In this document: piece after piece, positions 54,929 to 64,000 of the stretch
How positions within the stretch are numbered: position 1 is the first letter of the stretch
Layout: each line of letters begins with the position of its first letter
Assembly (NCBI RefSeq): GCF_001653455.1
Contig: NZ_CP011486.1
Span: 558,001 to 622,000 of the forward strand
Length of the DNA: 64,000 nt
Direction: 5' to 3'
Origin: Helicobacter pylori
GTDB taxonomy: Bacteria; Campylobacterota; Campylobacteria; Campylobacterales; Helicobacteraceae
Notes under the pieces: model-generated
Told to the model about the DNA's origin: nothing
The model's input: the letters and a program-made list of their open reading frames with translations, nothing else
Databases searched by the model: none
Program-made: the position numbers and the translations under genes

Positions 54929-56152
54929 GTGAAAAGCGTGTTTGAGTTAGAAGAAGAATTAAAAGAATTGTTTGACATTTATGAAAAATCTTGTCATGAG
55001 CTTTACTTGGTGGGGGGATGCGTGCGCGATTGTTTGATGGGTGTTACCCCTAAAGATTACGATTTGACCTCAAACGCTTTAGTGAGTGAAAGTAAAGAGC
55101 TTCTTTTAAAACACCATTTTAGGGTGCTAGAAACCGGTATCAAACATGGCACGATCACGGCCCTTAAAAACCATCAAAGCTATGAAATCACAACTTTTAG
55201 GGTTGAAAAAGGGCATATCAAACACCGAAAGCCTAAAGAATTGGTTTTTAGCGCGCGTTTAACAGACGATTTAAAACGGCGCGATTTTAGCATGAATGCT
55301 ATCGCTTATAGCCCTACAAAAGGCTTGATCGATCCTTTTAAGGGGCAAAATGCGATTAAAAATCAATTGATTGCATGCGTGGGGGATGTGCGATTAAGGT
55401 TTTTTGAAGACGCTTTAAGGATTTTAAGAGCGTTACGATTTAGCGCGACTTTAGGGTTTAAGATAGAGATAAACACCAAAAAAGCGGTTTTTGCATATAA
55501 GGATTTGTTAAAACACCTTTCTAAAGAGCGCTTGCAAAGCGAATTAAATAAGCTTCTTATGGGGAAAAACGCCCATGAAGTCATTAAAGAGTATCAAGAA
55601 ATTTTAGAGTTGGTTATTCAAGAAAAAATAAAAGAAGTAGAGTTTTTAAAAAACGCTCCCTTTAATTTGGAATTAAGATTATTAGGGTTTTTTAAATATC
55701 CAAAAAGTTTAGAAAATTTACGATACCCTAAAAAAATAATCGTTTTATTCGCTAAAGCCAAAGAATGCCATCAAGCTTTTTTGAATACCCATAACAAAAC
55801 AGAATTAAAATTTTTATTAAAAAACTATGATTTAGAGCCTTTTAATTTGGCTTTAGATTTTTATGCGCTAGAAAACCCTAAACACGCCTTAAAAATCAAA
55901 GGCTTATTCAAAGAAATTTTCAACGCTAACGAGCCTTTTAAAAAAGAACATTTAGCCCTTAAGGGCGGCACGCTTCAAAGCTTGGGTTACCAGCACCAAA
56001 AAATCGGCGAAATTTTAAACGCATGCTTGGATTTAGTCATCGTTAACCCTAAACACAATTCTTTAGAGTTTTTGATTGAGTGGGTTAAAGATAGGTATTT
56101 ACCTAATGATGCTATAAACCTTTCGCCAATAGGGCAAAAAAATAAAAATTAA
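54929..56152 (+). CDS. pcnB: tRNA nucleotidyltransferase / poly(A) polymerase family
   Basis: 407 residues from a GTG start. The class II nucleotidyltransferase head has LVGGCVRDCLMG (about 26-37) and KDYDLTSNAL, with the two catalytic aspartates in YDLT context (about 43-45), RRDFSMNAIAY near 114 and EDALRILRALRFSATLGF near 154-171. A helical body follows. Older annotations call it poly(A) polymerase; since no other such gene is in view, the CCA-adding function on tRNA 3' ends is the likelier role. Sequence alone cannot decide. Confidence 0.85.
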   Translation: MKSVFELEEELKELFDIYEKSCHELYLVGGCVRDCLMGVTPKDYDLTSNALVSESKELLLKHHFRVLETGIKHGTITALKNHQSYEITTFRVEKGHIKHRKPKELVFSARLTDDLKRRDFSMNAIAYSPTKGLIDPFKGQNAIKNQLIACVGDVRLRFFEDALRILRALRFSATLGFKIEINTKKAVFAYKDLLKHLSKERLQSELNKLLMGKNAHEVIKEYQEILELVIQEKIKEVEFLKNAPFNLELRLLGFFKYPKSLENLRYPKKIIVLFAKAKECHQAFLNTHNKTELKFLLKNYDLEPFNLALDFYALENPKHALKIKGLFKEIFNANEPFKKEHLALKGGTLQSLGYQHQKIGEILNACLDLVIVNPKHNSLEFLIEWVKDRYLPNDAINLSPIGQKNKN

Positions 56153-56166
56153 AAATGGAGAAAAAC

Positions 56167-56670
56167 ATGACCACCATGAATGCGATTCAATGGCCTGAGA
56201 AATGGACACCAGGAGAGACTGATAATTTCGTGTCTAATGAAGTTATCATCAAGGGTTTGGATTTTAAAAAAGTGGTGCAACATTTGAGAGATGCATCTTG
56301 TTGGGAAAAATATTACAAAAATTCAGGGAATATCCACATGTATAATCAAGATAACACCATTCTTACCGATAAGACTCGTTTTTGCTTTGAAACTTTTGGC
56401 TTTTTGGTGGAAGCAGAAGTGGAAGAATTTGAATTGAAAGATACCATACTGCGTTTGGCTTGGAGAGGTTGGAATGAAGCTAAAGGCGATGAGTATCTTG
56501 AAGTTTATCACGCATGGCTAGTTGAAAAACTAGATAATAATCGTGTGCGTATTTTAACGCAAGAAAGCCAATTGGGAGTCCCTGCTAAAGCTTTAGCGAA
56601 ATCTGTGCCTAATGCGATGTTAAATGGCCATCAAGCTTGGTTAGATGGTTTGGTAGCGTATTCACGCTAG
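56167..56670 (+). CDS. SRPBCC-fold (START-like) protein of unknown ligand
   Basis: 167 residues. An upstream in-frame ATG (56155) exists, but the GGAG it contains is the ribosome site for the ATG at 56167. Family features are PGETDNFVSNEVIIKG near the N terminus, LRDASCWEKYYKNSGNIHMY (about 33-52), a beta-rich middle (RFCFETFGFLVEAEVEEFE) and a long C-terminal helix after NGHQAWLDGL. Such small cavity proteins bind or protect lipophilic molecules. It is 14 bases after pcnB and 15 before the dehydrogenase. I recall the neighbouring genes as strain-variable (jhp0584/0585 region). Confidence 0.65.
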   Translation: MTTMNAIQWPEKWTPGETDNFVSNEVIIKGLDFKKVVQHLRDASCWEKYYKNSGNIHMYNQDNTILTDKTRFCFETFGFLVEAEVEEFELKDTILRLAWRGWNEAKGDEYLEVYHAWLVEKLDNNRVRILTQESQLGVPAKALAKSVPNAMLNGHQAWLDGLVAYSR

Positions 56671-56685
56671 TTTAAGGAGAGTTAA

Positions 56686-57543
56686 ATGAAAATTGGATGG
56701 ATTGGACTTGGGGCCATGGGGATTCCTATGGCGGCTCGCTTGTGCGATGCAGGTTTAAAGGTATCGGTTTATAACCGCACAGAGAGCAAGGCAACGCCCT
56801 TAAAAGAAAAAGGCGTAGCGGTTTATACTAACCCTATAGATTTGGCCAGTGGGGTTGATCTTGTTTTTATCATGCTTTCGGATAAAACGGCGATTGATGC
56901 TGTTTTAGCACCAAAATTTTGGGAACAGATGTCTAAAAAAATCGTGGTGAATATGAGCACTATCGCTCCTTTAGAAAGCTTGGCTTTAGAAAAAACCGCT
57001 AAAGAGCATCAAGCAACTTACCTTGAAGCGCCCGTTTCGGGATCGGTTGGTGCGGCAAAAACCGGGGCTTTATTGGTTTTAGCAGCCGGTGAAGAAGAGG
57101 TTGTTTCTAAACTCAAACCTGTTTTTGCGCATTTGGGGAGTCAAACCTTTTATTTAGGAAAAATTGGTCAAGGGACAGGGGCTAAATTATCCATTAATAG
57201 CCTTTTAGCTCAAATGGGGGTTGCTTATTCAGAAGCTTTGCTATTAGCCAAACATTTAGGAGTTGATGCAGAGCAATTCTTGCAAGTTGTCAGCCAATCT
57301 GGCATGAATTCCCCTCTCTTTCAAGCTAAAAAAGGCATGTGGCTGCAAGATAACTATCCGGCCGCTTTTAGTTTGAAGCTCATGCTCAAAGACATTCGTT
57401 TAGCCAAAAATGAAGCAGGAGAGGCGATTAAGTTGCCATTTTTATTTCAAGCAGAAGAACTTTATTCTCAAGCAGAAAAATCCGGTTTAGGCGAAATGGA
57501 TATGGCAGCCGTTTATCATTATTTAAAAAAAGGAGATCATTAA
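56686..57543 (+). CDS. Beta-hydroxyacid dehydrogenase family oxidoreductase
   Basis: 285 residues. The Rossmann start IGWIGLGAMGIPMAARL (about 3-19), YNRTESKA near 31 (Arg typical of NADPH users), APVSGSVGAAKTGALLVLAAG near 114-134, and the catalytic lysine region GQGTGAKLSINSLL near 164-177. It belongs to the 3-hydroxyisobutyrate/tartronate semialdehyde reductase/GLYR group; the substrate may be a short 4-carbon or 3-carbon aldehyde acid. Its stop is one base from the frxA start, so the two are translationally coupled. Ribosome site AGGAG. Confidence 0.85.
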   Translation: MKIGWIGLGAMGIPMAARLCDAGLKVSVYNRTESKATPLKEKGVAVYTNPIDLASGVDLVFIMLSDKTAIDAVLAPKFWEQMSKKIVVNMSTIAPLESLALEKTAKEHQATYLEAPVSGSVGAAKTGALLVLAAGEEEVVSKLKPVFAHLGSQTFYLGKIGQGTGAKLSINSLLAQMGVAYSEALLLAKHLGVDAEQFLQVVSQSGMNSPLFQAKKGMWLQDNYPAAFSLKLMLKDIRLAKNEAGEAIKLPFLFQAEELYSQAEKSGLGEMDMAAVYHYLKKGDH

Positions 57544-57544
57544 A

Positions 57545-58198
57545 ATGGACAGAGAACAAGTGATTGCTTTACAGCACCAACGATTCGCTACAAAAAAATA
57601 CGATCCTAACCGCCGTATTTCCCAAAAGGATTGGGAAGCGTTGGTTGAAGTGGGGAGGTTAGCCCCTTCTTCAGTCGGGCTTGAACCATGGAAAATGCTT
57701 TTATTGAAAAATGAACGCATGAAAGAAGATTTAAAACCCATGGCTTGGGGAGCGCTTTCTAGTTTAGAGGGAGCGAGTCATTTTGTCATTTATCTTGCAC
57801 GAAAAGGCGTTACCTATGATAGCGATTATGTTAAAAAAGTGATGCATGAAGTTAAAAAAAGGGATTATGATTCTCATTCAAGGTTCGCTCAAATCATCAA
57901 AAATTTCCAAGAGAATGACATGAAACTCAATAGCGAACGATCCCTGTTTGATTGGGCCAGCAAGCAGACTTACATTCAAATGGCGAACATGATGATGGCA
58001 GCGGCCATGTTAGGGATTGATTCTTGCCCCATTGAAGGGTATGATCAAGAAAAAGTGGAGGCTTATTTAGAAGAAAAAGGCTACCTGAACACCGCAGAAT
58101 TTGGGGTATCAGTAATGGCTAGTTTTGGTTATCGCAATCAAGAAATCACCCCTAAAACCCGTTGGAAGACAGAAGTTATTTATGAAGTGATTGAATAA
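57545..58198 (+). CDS. frxA: NAD(P)H-flavin nitroreductase FrxA, intact
   Basis: 217 residues, full length. FMN-binding nitroreductase family: HQRFATKKYDPNR (about 11-23), LAPSSVGLEPWKMLLL (about 39-54), FDWASKQTYIQMANMMMAAAMLGIDSCPIEGYD (about 138-170), FGYRNQEI near the end. With RdxA it reduces metronidazole to its toxic form in H. pylori; truncation contributes to resistance. No truncation is seen here. GGAG precedes the ATG inside the upstream gene. Confidence 0.95.
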   Translation: MDREQVIALQHQRFATKKYDPNRRISQKDWEALVEVGRLAPSSVGLEPWKMLLLKNERMKEDLKPMAWGALSSLEGASHFVIYLARKGVTYDSDYVKKVMHEVKKRDYDSHSRFAQIIKNFQENDMKLNSERSLFDWASKQTYIQMANMMMAAAMLGIDSCPIEGYDQEKVEAYLEEKGYLNTAEFGVSVMASFGYRNQEITPKTRWKTEVIYEVIE

Positions 58199-58359
58199 AA
58201 AATGCTTTTAGCTTTTTGATAACCAATCATAAAGAGCTTGGCGTTAGCCAAGCGATAATCTCTTAAATAAAACTTATTCATGTTAAAAACAGAACTACCA
58301 CAGCATGATTAAGTATTCTTTAGGTATAATCAAAAACTATTTTTTAATAAAGGGTTTTT
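58199..58359. other. 161-base intergenic with hairpin and gltX2 promoter
   Basis: A 7-base-pair stem with 4-base loop (GCTTGGC 58236-58242, GCCAAGC 58247-58253), then an AT-rich stretch and TTTAGGTATAAT ending at 58330, about 30 bases before the gltX2 ATG. The hairpin is followed by GATAATCTCT instead of a T-run, so its role as the frxA terminator is uncertain. Confidence 0.55.
58325..58330 (+). promoter_or_regulatory. Extended -10 box of gltX2
   Basis: TATAAT within TTTAGGTATAAT, 29 bases before the gltX2 start. Confidence 0.7.
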
Positions 58360-59679
58360 ATGCTTCGTTTTGCACCTTCGCCTACTGGGGATATGCACAT
58401 AGGGAATTTAAGGGCAGCCATTTTTAACTACATTGTGGCCAAACAGCAACATAAACCCTTTCTCATTCGCATTGAAGACACGGATAAAGAACGCAACATT
58501 GAAGGCAAAGATCAAGAGATTTTAGAGATTTTAAAGCTTATGGGGATAAGCTGGGATAAACTTGTGTATCAAAGCCATAACATAGATTACCACAGAGGAA
58601 TGGCAGAAAAATTGCTTAAGGAAAATAAAGCGTTTTATTGCTATGCGAGCGCGGAGTTTTTAGAGCAAGAAAAGGAAAAAGCCAAAAACGAAAAACGCCC
58701 TTTCAGGTATTTAGACGAGTGGGCGACTTTAGAAAAAGACAAGCATCATGATCCTGTGGTGCGTTTAAAAGCCCCAAATCATGCGGTTTCTTTTAATGAT
58801 GCGATCAAAAAAGAAGTGAAATTTGAACCTTATGAATTGGATTCTTTTGTGCTTTTAAGAAAGGATAAAAGCCCGACTTATAATTTCGCCTGCGCATGCG
58901 ATGACTTGCTTTATGAAATCAGTCTGATCATTAGGGGCGAAGATCATGTGAGTAACACCCCTAAACAGATTTTAATCCAACAAGCTTTAGGCTCAAACGA
59001 TCCTATTATTTATGCGCATTTGCCCATTATTTTAGATGAAGCAAGCGGTAAAAAGATGAGCAAAAGAGACGAAGCCTCTAGCGTGAAATGGCTTTTAAAC
59101 CAAGGGTTTTTGCCGGTTGCGATTGTGAATTACCTCATCACTATTGGCAATAAAGTGCCTAAAGAAGTTTTTAGCCTTGATGAAGCGATAGAATGGTTCA
59201 GTTTGGAAAACCTTTCTAATTCCCCAGCTCATTTTAATTTAAAATATTTAAAACACTTAAACCACCAGCATTTGAAGCGTTTAGACGATGAAAAATTATT
59301 AGAACTCGCTTCAATAAAAGATAAAAATCTTTTAGGGCTTTTAAGATTATTCATAGAAGAATGCGGCACGCTTTTAGAATTGAAAGAAAAAATTTCGTTG
59401 TTTTTAGAGCCAAAAGATATTGTTAAAACTTACGAAAACGAAGATTTCAAAGAGCGTTGTTTAGCGCTTTTTAACGCCCTAAAAAGCATGGATTTTCAAG
59501 CGTATAAGGATTTTGAAAGTTTTAAAAAAGAAGCCATGCGATTGAGCCAGCTTAAAGGTAAGGATTTTTTCAAACCTTTGCGCATTCTTTTAACCGGGAA
59601 CTCGCATGGCGTTGAATTGCCGTTGATTTTCCCTTATATTCAAAGCCATTATCAAGAAATTTTAAGGCTAAAAGCATGA
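58360..59679 (+). CDS. gltX2: Glutamyl-tRNA synthetase 2 (tRNA-Gln specific)
   Basis: 439 residues, class I synthetase. HIGH-type motif [16 protein letters not shown] (about 6-21), KMSKS-type motif [10 protein letters not shown] (about 230-239). H. pylori has two GluRS enzymes; the one at this gene position (HP0643) mainly makes Glu-tRNA-Gln, which GatCAB converts to Gln-tRNA-Gln because GlnRS is missing (established knowledge). Like aspS in this window, it belongs to the indirect amidation route. ATG after AAAGGG. It overlaps yggT by four bases. Confidence 0.94.
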   Translation: MLRFAPSPTGDMHIGNLRAAIFNYIVAKQQHKPFLIRIEDTDKERNIEGKDQEILEILKLMGISWDKLVYQSHNIDYHRGMAEKLLKENKAFYCYASAEFLEQEKEKAKNEKRPFRYLDEWATLEKDKHHDPVVRLKAPNHAVSFNDAIKKEVKFEPYELDSFVLLRKDKSPTYNFACACDDLLYEISLIIRGEDHVSNTPKQILIQQALGSNDPIIYAHLPIILDEASGKKMSKRDEASSVKWLLNQGFLPVAIVNYLITIGNKVPKEVFSLDEAIEWFSLENLSNSPAHFNLKYLKHLNHQHLKRLDDEKLLELASIKDKNLLGLLRLFIEECGTLLELKEKISLFLEPKDIVKTYENEDFKERCLALFNALKSMDFQAYKDFESFKKEAMRLSQLKGKDFFKPLRILLTGNSHGVELPLIFPYIQSHYQEILRLKA

Positions 59680-59969
59680 TATTTTCCACTCTTCTCAATG
59701 CGATAGCCGTGATTTTAAGCTCGCTCATTACGATTTATATGTGGGTAGTGATCATTTATTCGCTCATCAGCTTTGTGCAGCCTAACCCGAATAACCCTGT
59801 TATGCAAATCCTCGCTCGCTTGTGTGAGCCGGTGTTTTATTTTTTACGCTCCAAATTCAAGCTGGTGTTTAACGGGTTGGATTTCGCTCCTTTAGTGGTG
59901 GTCATTGTTTTGAAGTTTTTAGATTTGACTTTAATCCAATGGCTTTTCATGCTCGCTAAAAGCTTCTAA
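59676..59969 (+). CDS. yggT: YggT family membrane protein
   Basis: 97 residues with two hydrophobic helices (about 5-31 and 66-92) and the YggT signature [28 protein letters not shown] (about 32-59; shown in part: [12 protein letters not shown]). Role unknown; family members are linked to osmotic response and to Z-ring positioning in other bacteria. It overlaps gltX2 (ATGA) and is followed by slt after eight bases. Confidence 0.85.
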   Translation: MIFSTLLNAIAVILSSLITIYMWVVIIYSLISFVQPNPNNPVMQILARLCEPVFYFLRSKFKLVFNGLDFAPLVVVIVLKFLDLTLIQWLFMLAKSF

Positions 59970-59977
59970 AGAAAAGC

Positions 59978-61654
59978 ATGCGTTTTTTTATTTTATTTTT
60001 TATGGGTATGCTTGGCATTGGTTTTTCTCAAACCGAATTGGATTTAAAAGATTTAGAGAAAAAGCCCGCCGGGATCGTTAGGGATTATTATTTGTGGCGT
60101 TATATCAGCGATAAAAAAACCAGTTTAGAAAACGCTAAAAAAGCCTATGAATTGACTCAAAATAAAAATAACGCCCTACAAAAAGCCATGCAAGAAAAAG
60201 GCTTAGACAATGCAGATAAAACCCCTGATGCCAAAATGCCTGAAGATATTTATTGCAAACAGATCGCTTTAGAAAGCATGCTAGAAGAGTTAGACGCTTT
60301 CCAAAATAGCTGTATCGCTATCGCTTTAAAATCAAAAATCAAGGATTTTGATAAAATCCCTATCCAAACCCTTAAGATCTTGCAAGCTAAAATCAAAGAG
60401 TCTTACCCCATTCTTTATGAAGAATTAGAAATTTTGCAAAGCAAGAATGTGAGCGCTTCTTTGTTTAAGGCTAACGCGCAAGTGTTTAGCGTGCTTTTTA
60501 ACCATTTGAGTTATGAAAAAAAGCTCCAACTTTTTGAAGAGCATATTCCTATTAAGGAATTAAACCGCCTTTTAGATGAAAATTACCCAGCGTTTAACCG
60601 CTTGATTTATCAAGTGATTTTAGATCCCAAGTTGGATCATTTTAAAGACGCTCTAGCCAAAAGTAACGCCACCCATAGCAACGCGCAAACCTTTTTTATT
60701 TTAGGGATCAATGAAATTTTACGCAAAAAACTCTCTAAAGCGCTCAAATATTTTGAACGATCTGAAGAAGTTGTCAAAGACGATGATTTTTCAAAAAATA
60801 GAGCGATTTTTTGGCAATACCTGGTTTCTAAAAAGAAAAAAACTTTAGAGCGCCTTTCACAAAGCCCTGCCTTAAACCTCTATAGCCTTTATGCAAACCG
60901 CAAACTCAAAGCTACGCCCAATTACCGCATCATTTCGCATCTCCAAAATTTAAGCCAAGAAGACCCTCCCTTTAACACTTACGATCCTTTTTTATGGCAA
61001 ATTTTTAAGGAAAAAACTTTGAGTTTGAAAGATGAAGGGGCGTTTAATACGATGTTAAAAAGCTTGTATTATGAAAAAAGCGCTCCTGAATTAACCTACC
61101 TTTTAAGCCAACGCAATAAAGACAATACTTATTATTACTTATCCCCTTATGAGGGCATTATTGAGTGGCAAAGCGTGGATGAAAAAGCGATGGCGTATGC
61201 GATCGCTAGGCAAGAAAGCTTTTTGCTCCCGGCTTTAATCTCTCGCTCCTTTGCTCTAGGGCTTATGCAAATCATGCCCTTTAATGTAGGGCCTTTCGCT
61301 AAAAGCCTTGGCATGGACAATATTGATCTAAACGACATGTTTAACCCCAATATCGCCCTTAAATTTGGCAATTATTATTTGAACCATTTGAAAAAAGAAT
61401 TTAACCACCCCCTTTTTGTCGCCTACGCCTATAACGCTGGGCCTGGGTTTTTAAGGAGGTGGTTAGAAAGCTCCAAACGATTCAGAGAAAAAAATCATTT
61501 TGAGCCATGGCTTAGCATGGAGCTTATGCCTTATAGCGAGACTCGCATGTATGGCTTTAGGGTCATGCTCAATTACTTGATTTATCAAGAAATTTTTGGG
61601 AATTTTATTTTTGTTGATACATTTTTAGAACAAACTCTTACAAAGGACAAATAA
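59978..61654 (+). CDS. slt: Soluble lytic murein transglycosylase
   Basis: 558 residues. A signal peptide (MRFFILFFMGMLGIGFSQ, about 1-17) is followed by a long helical superhelix (about 40-390) and a goose-type lysozyme domain: catalytic glutamate in AIARQESFLLP (about 412), ALGLMQIMP near 427, AYNAGPGFLRRWL near 487 and PYSETRMYGFRVM near 515. It cleaves the glycan strand of peptidoglycan with formation of anhydromuramic acid in the periplasm; in H. pylori Slt affects muropeptide release to host NOD1. Its stop overlaps the galU start (TAATG). Confidence 0.95.
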   Translation: MRFFILFFMGMLGIGFSQTELDLKDLEKKPAGIVRDYYLWRYISDKKTSLENAKKAYELTQNKNNALQKAMQEKGLDNADKTPDAKMPEDIYCKQIALESMLEELDAFQNSCIAIALKSKIKDFDKIPIQTLKILQAKIKESYPILYEELEILQSKNVSASLFKANAQVFSVLFNHLSYEKKLQLFEEHIPIKELNRLLDENYPAFNRLIYQVILDPKLDHFKDALAKSNATHSNAQTFFILGINEILRKKLSKALKYFERSEEVVKDDDFSKNRAIFWQYLVSKKKKTLERLSQSPALNLYSLYANRKLKATPNYRIISHLQNLSQEDPPFNTYDPFLWQIFKEKTLSLKDEGAFNTMLKSLYYEKSAPELTYLLSQRNKDNTYYYLSPYEGIIEWQSVDEKAMAYAIARQESFLLPALISRSFALGLMQIMPFNVGPFAKSLGMDNIDLNDMFNPNIALKFGNYYLNHLKKEFNHPLFVAYAYNAGPGFLRRWLESSKRFREKNHFEPWLSMELMPYSETRMYGFRVMLNYLIYQEIFGNFIFVDTFLEQTLTKDK

Positions 61655-62475
61655 TGATTAAAAAATGCCTTTTTCCTGCCGCTGGCTATGGCACGCGCTT
61701 TTTGCCCATCACTAAAACCATCCCTAAAGAAATGCTGCCCATTGTGGATAAGCCCTTAATCCAATACGCCGTAGAAGAAGCGATGGAGGCTGGCTGTGAA
61801 GTGATGGCGATTGTTACAGGAAGAAACAAGCGCAGTTTAGAAGATTATTTTGACACAAGCTATGAAATAGAGCATCAAATCCAAGGCACCAACAAAGAAA
61901 ACGCTTTAAAAAGCATTCGTAACATTATAGAAAAATGCTGTTTTTCCTATGTGCGCCAAAAACAAATGAAAGGCTTAGGGCATGCGATTTTAACCGGGGA
62001 AGCCCTTATAGGCAATGAGCCTTTTGCAGTGATTTTGGCCGATGATTTATGCATAAGCCACGATCACCCGAGCGTGCTAAAGCAAATGACTTCATTGTAT
62101 CAAAAATACCAATGCTCTATCGTAGCCATTGAAGAAGTGGCGTTAGAAGAAGTTTCAAAATACGGCGTGATTAGGGGCGAATTGTTAGAAGAGGGGGTGT
62201 ATGAGATTAAAGACATGGTAGAAAAACCAAGCCAAGAAGACGCTCCAAGCAATTTAGCCGTGATAGGGCGCTATATTTTGACCCCGGATATTTTTGAGAT
62301 TTTAAGCGAAACAAAACCGGGTAAAAACAATGAAATCCAAATCACAGACGCCTTACTCACTCAGGCCAAAAGAAAACGCATCATCGCTTACCAATTCAAA
62401 GGCAAACGATACGATTGCGGGAGCGTGGAAGGCTATATTGAAGCGAGCAACGCTTATTATAAAAAACGCTTATAA
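61654..62475 (+). CDS. galU: UTP--glucose-1-phosphate uridylyltransferase
   Basis: 273 residues. Nucleotidyltransferase signature FPAAGYGTRFLPITKTIPKE (about 7-26), VDKPLIQYAVEEA, LADDL near 129, VEKPSQEDAPSN near 190, and GKRYDCGSVEGYIEA near the end. It makes UDP-glucose, which GalE converts into UDP-galactose for the LPS galactosyltransferases such as the GT25 pair. It starts inside the slt stop. Confidence 0.96.
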   Translation: MIKKCLFPAAGYGTRFLPITKTIPKEMLPIVDKPLIQYAVEEAMEAGCEVMAIVTGRNKRSLEDYFDTSYEIEHQIQGTNKENALKSIRNIIEKCCFSYVRQKQMKGLGHAILTGEALIGNEPFAVILADDLCISHDHPSVLKQMTSLYQKYQCSIVAIEEVALEEVSKYGVIRGELLEEGVYEIKDMVEKPSQEDAPSNLAVIGRYILTPDIFEILSETKPGKNNEIQITDALLTQAKRKRIIAYQFKGKRYDCGSVEGYIEASNAYYKKRL

Positions 62476-62486
62476 ACCTTATCAAC

Positions 62487-62891
62487 ATGGGCAATTTGAC
62501 TTATTACGCTTTCATGTATTTGATTTTGTTTGCATGCTTATTCCCGGTGTTATTGGTGGGGCTTGTTTGGAGGCTTTCTCGCCCCCCTTTAAAGCAAGAA
62601 ATGCCTAAAAGCATCTCTTTAGAAAGTTTGAGCGAACAAATCAAAAACCTTAAAAGCGAACCAGCCTTGCAAAAACTTAAAAATAGCTTTAATGAGCGTT
62701 TTAAGATTTGCCCTAAAGATAAAGAAACTCTGTGGCTAGAAACGATCCAAAATTTAGTTGCTTCAGAATTTTTTGAATTAGAAGACGCTATCAATTTTGG
62801 GCAAGAATTAGAAAACGCTAACCCTAATTACACGCAAAAAATCGCTAACGCTACCGGCTTAGCCCTTAAGAACAAAAAAGAAAAAGGATAG
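62487..62891 (+). CDS. Small membrane-anchored protein, unknown function
   Basis: 134 residues. N-terminal hydrophobic helix (about 4-28, [20 protein letters not shown]), then a charged helical region with [19 protein letters not shown]. No family recognised. It occupies the HP0647 position between galU (11 bases) and murA (2 bases). Confidence 0.75.
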   Translation: MGNLTYYAFMYLILFACLFPVLLVGLVWRLSRPPLKQEMPKSISLESLSEQIKNLKSEPALQKLKNSFNERFKICPKDKETLWLETIQNLVASEFFELEDAINFGQELENANPNYTQKIANATGLALKNKKEKG

Positions 62892-62893
62892 AA

Positions 62894-64000
62894 TTGGACT
62901 TTTTAGAGATTGTGGGACAAATCCCTTTAAAAGGGGGGGTAGAAATTTCTGGGGCTAAAAATTCCGCGCTCCCCATTTTAGCCGCCACGCTTTTAAGCCA
63001 ACAAGAAGTTACCATCAATGCTTTGCCCCAAGTGGTGGATATAAAGGCGATGGCGCTCTTATTGCAAAATTTAGGTGCAGAATTAAATTGGCTTAGTCCT
63101 AACACGCTTCAAGTCAGCGCTAAATCCTTGCACCACACCGAAGCCACTTACGATTTGGTGCGTAAAATGCGTGCTTCTATTTTGGTTTTAGGCCCGTTAT
63201 TAGCGCGCTTTAAAGAATGTTTAGTGAGTTTGCCCGGTGGGTGCGCCATAGGAGCAAGGCCTGTGGATTTGCACTTAAAAGCGATGCAACAATTGGGAGC
63301 AGAAATCACAATCGAGCAAGGCTATATCCATGCAAAGGCCACAAAGGGCTTAAAAGGCAATGATATTTTATTTGATAAAATCAGCGTTACAGGCACAGAA
63401 AACGCCCTCATGGCAGCAAGTCTAGCTAAAGGGATAACGCGCATCATTAATGCGGCTAAAGAGCCAGAGATCACTCAATTGTGCGCGTTTTTGCAAAGCG
63501 GGGGCGTAGAAATTGAAGGCGTTGGGAGCAGCGAGTTAAAGATTAGAGGGGTAGAAGGCGATGCTTTGCATTTAAAAGACATTCAAATCATACCGGATAG
63601 GATTGAAGCAGGCACTTATTTGTGCGTGGGGGCTATCACTAACAGCCAGCTTAAAATTAATAACATTATCCCTAACCACCTCCAAGCGATCACGGATAAG
63701 CTCATAGAAATTGGTTTCTCGCTAGACATTCAAAAAAATTCCATAGAAATTTATCCGGCTAAAAAACGCCAAGCCTTTGAAATCACCACGAAAGAATACC
63801 CGGGCTTTCCCACGGATATGCAAGCGCAATTCATGGCGTTAGCCACGCAATGTTTGGGGACGAGCGTGATTGAAGAAACGCTTTTTGAAAACCGCTTCAT
63901 GCATGCAAGCGAATTGCAACGATTAGGGGCTAACATTAGCCTAAAAACCAATGTGGCTACCATTCACGGATCCACAGAGCTTACCGGGAGCGATGTGATG
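62894..64000 (+). CDS. murA: UDP-N-acetylglucosamine 1-carboxyvinyltransferase, partial
   Basis: Open from a TTG start (GGATAG site at 62886) to the right edge, 369 of about 420 codons. The enzyme adds enolpyruvate to UDP-GlcNAc, the first committed step of peptidoglycan synthesis. Start [20 protein letters not shown] with GAKNSALP (about 20-27). The catalytic, fosfomycin-reactive cysteine is in [14 protein letters not shown] (about residue 117). Further marks are [13 protein letters not shown] near 236 and [11 protein letters not shown] near 311. It sits in a slt-galU-HP0647-murA run of cell-envelope genes. The C terminus is outside the window. Confidence 0.93.
   Translation, partial: MDFLEIVGQIPLKGGVEISGAKNSALPILAATLLSQQEVTINALPQVVDIKAMALLLQNLGAELNWLSPNTLQVSAKSLHHTEATYDLVRKMRASILVLGPLLARFKECLVSLPGGCAIGARPVDLHLKAMQQLGAEITIEQGYIHAKATKGLKGNDILFDKISVTGTENALMAASLAKGITRIINAAKEPEITQLCAFLQSGGVEIEGVGSSELKIRGVEGDALHLKDIQIIPDRIEAGTYLCVGAITNSQLKINNIIPNHLQAITDKLIEIGFSLDIQKNSIEIYPAKKRQAFEITTKEYPGFPTDMQAQFMALATQCLGTSVIEETLFENRFMHASELQRLGANISLKTNVATIHGSTELTGSDVM

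Noticed and set aside
1-64000. tRNA, rRNA genes or insertion sequences
   Set aside because: No cloverleaf-like or rRNA sequence, transposase or terminal inverted repeats were seen on either strand by reading; a tRNA or IS search program would be decisive.

Overview
The window looks like chromosomal DNA of Helicobacter pylori, or a very close gastric relative. It has low GC (about 40 percent by eye), flagellin A with a sigma-28 promoter, the cytosolic chemoreceptor TlpD, HefABC efflux, a giant VacA-like autotransporter (FaaA type), tandem phase-variable LPS galactosyltransferases, a Sel1-repeat Hcp protein, the hydABCDE uptake hydrogenase, OipA with its CT dinucleotide tract, FrxA and the second GluRS. 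Gene names come from recalled family and gene-order knowledge; no database was searched.

Layout. 1-4.6 kb (minus): 5' end of pbp1A, bioF, tlpD and an ABC exporter. 4.7-14.5 kb (plus): flaA with promoter and terminator, magIII, an outer-membrane-like protein, hemE, then hefA-hefB-hefC and a small outer-membrane-like gene. 14.7-24.3 kb: one uninterrupted 3193-codon autotransporter gene. 24.3-26.1 kb: a graveyard holding a decayed ABC-2 permease and ATPase pair plus an intact small ribbon-helix-helix gene. 26.1-34.4 kb: ligA (minus), cheV2, aspS, adk, two tandem GT25 galactosyltransferases (the second switched off at a C15 tract) and ppa. 34.6-39.7 kb (minus): mutS2, a membrane protein, murC and dapC. 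39.8-45.6 kb (plus): ispG, dapD, hcpF, a GC-skewed 361-base intergenic region with a G-quadruplex motif, and a DUF262/HNH protein resembling GmrSD-type restriction enzymes. 45.7-52.1 kb: mdaB (minus), divergent from the hydrogenase operon hydABCDE. 52.1-54.2 kb: two exported proteins of unknown function and a broken oipA. 54.2-64 kb: queC (minus), pcnB, a three-gene redox cluster ending in frxA, then gltX2, yggT, slt, galU, a small membrane protein and the start of murA.

How it works together. The region mixes housekeeping functions (cell wall, tRNA charging, heme, isoprenoid and lysine/diaminopimelate synthesis) with host-interaction loci: motility and chemotaxis, LPS Lewis antigen decoration, large surface proteins and H2 oxidation. 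Switching by simple repeats recurs: C15 in the galactosyltransferase, CT7 in oipA and T11 upstream of the DUF262 gene. The least explained items are the DUF262/HNH protein with its possible phase-variable promoter, the long helical island inside the beta-helical autotransporter, and the degraded ABC locus next to an RHH gene with a possible operator.
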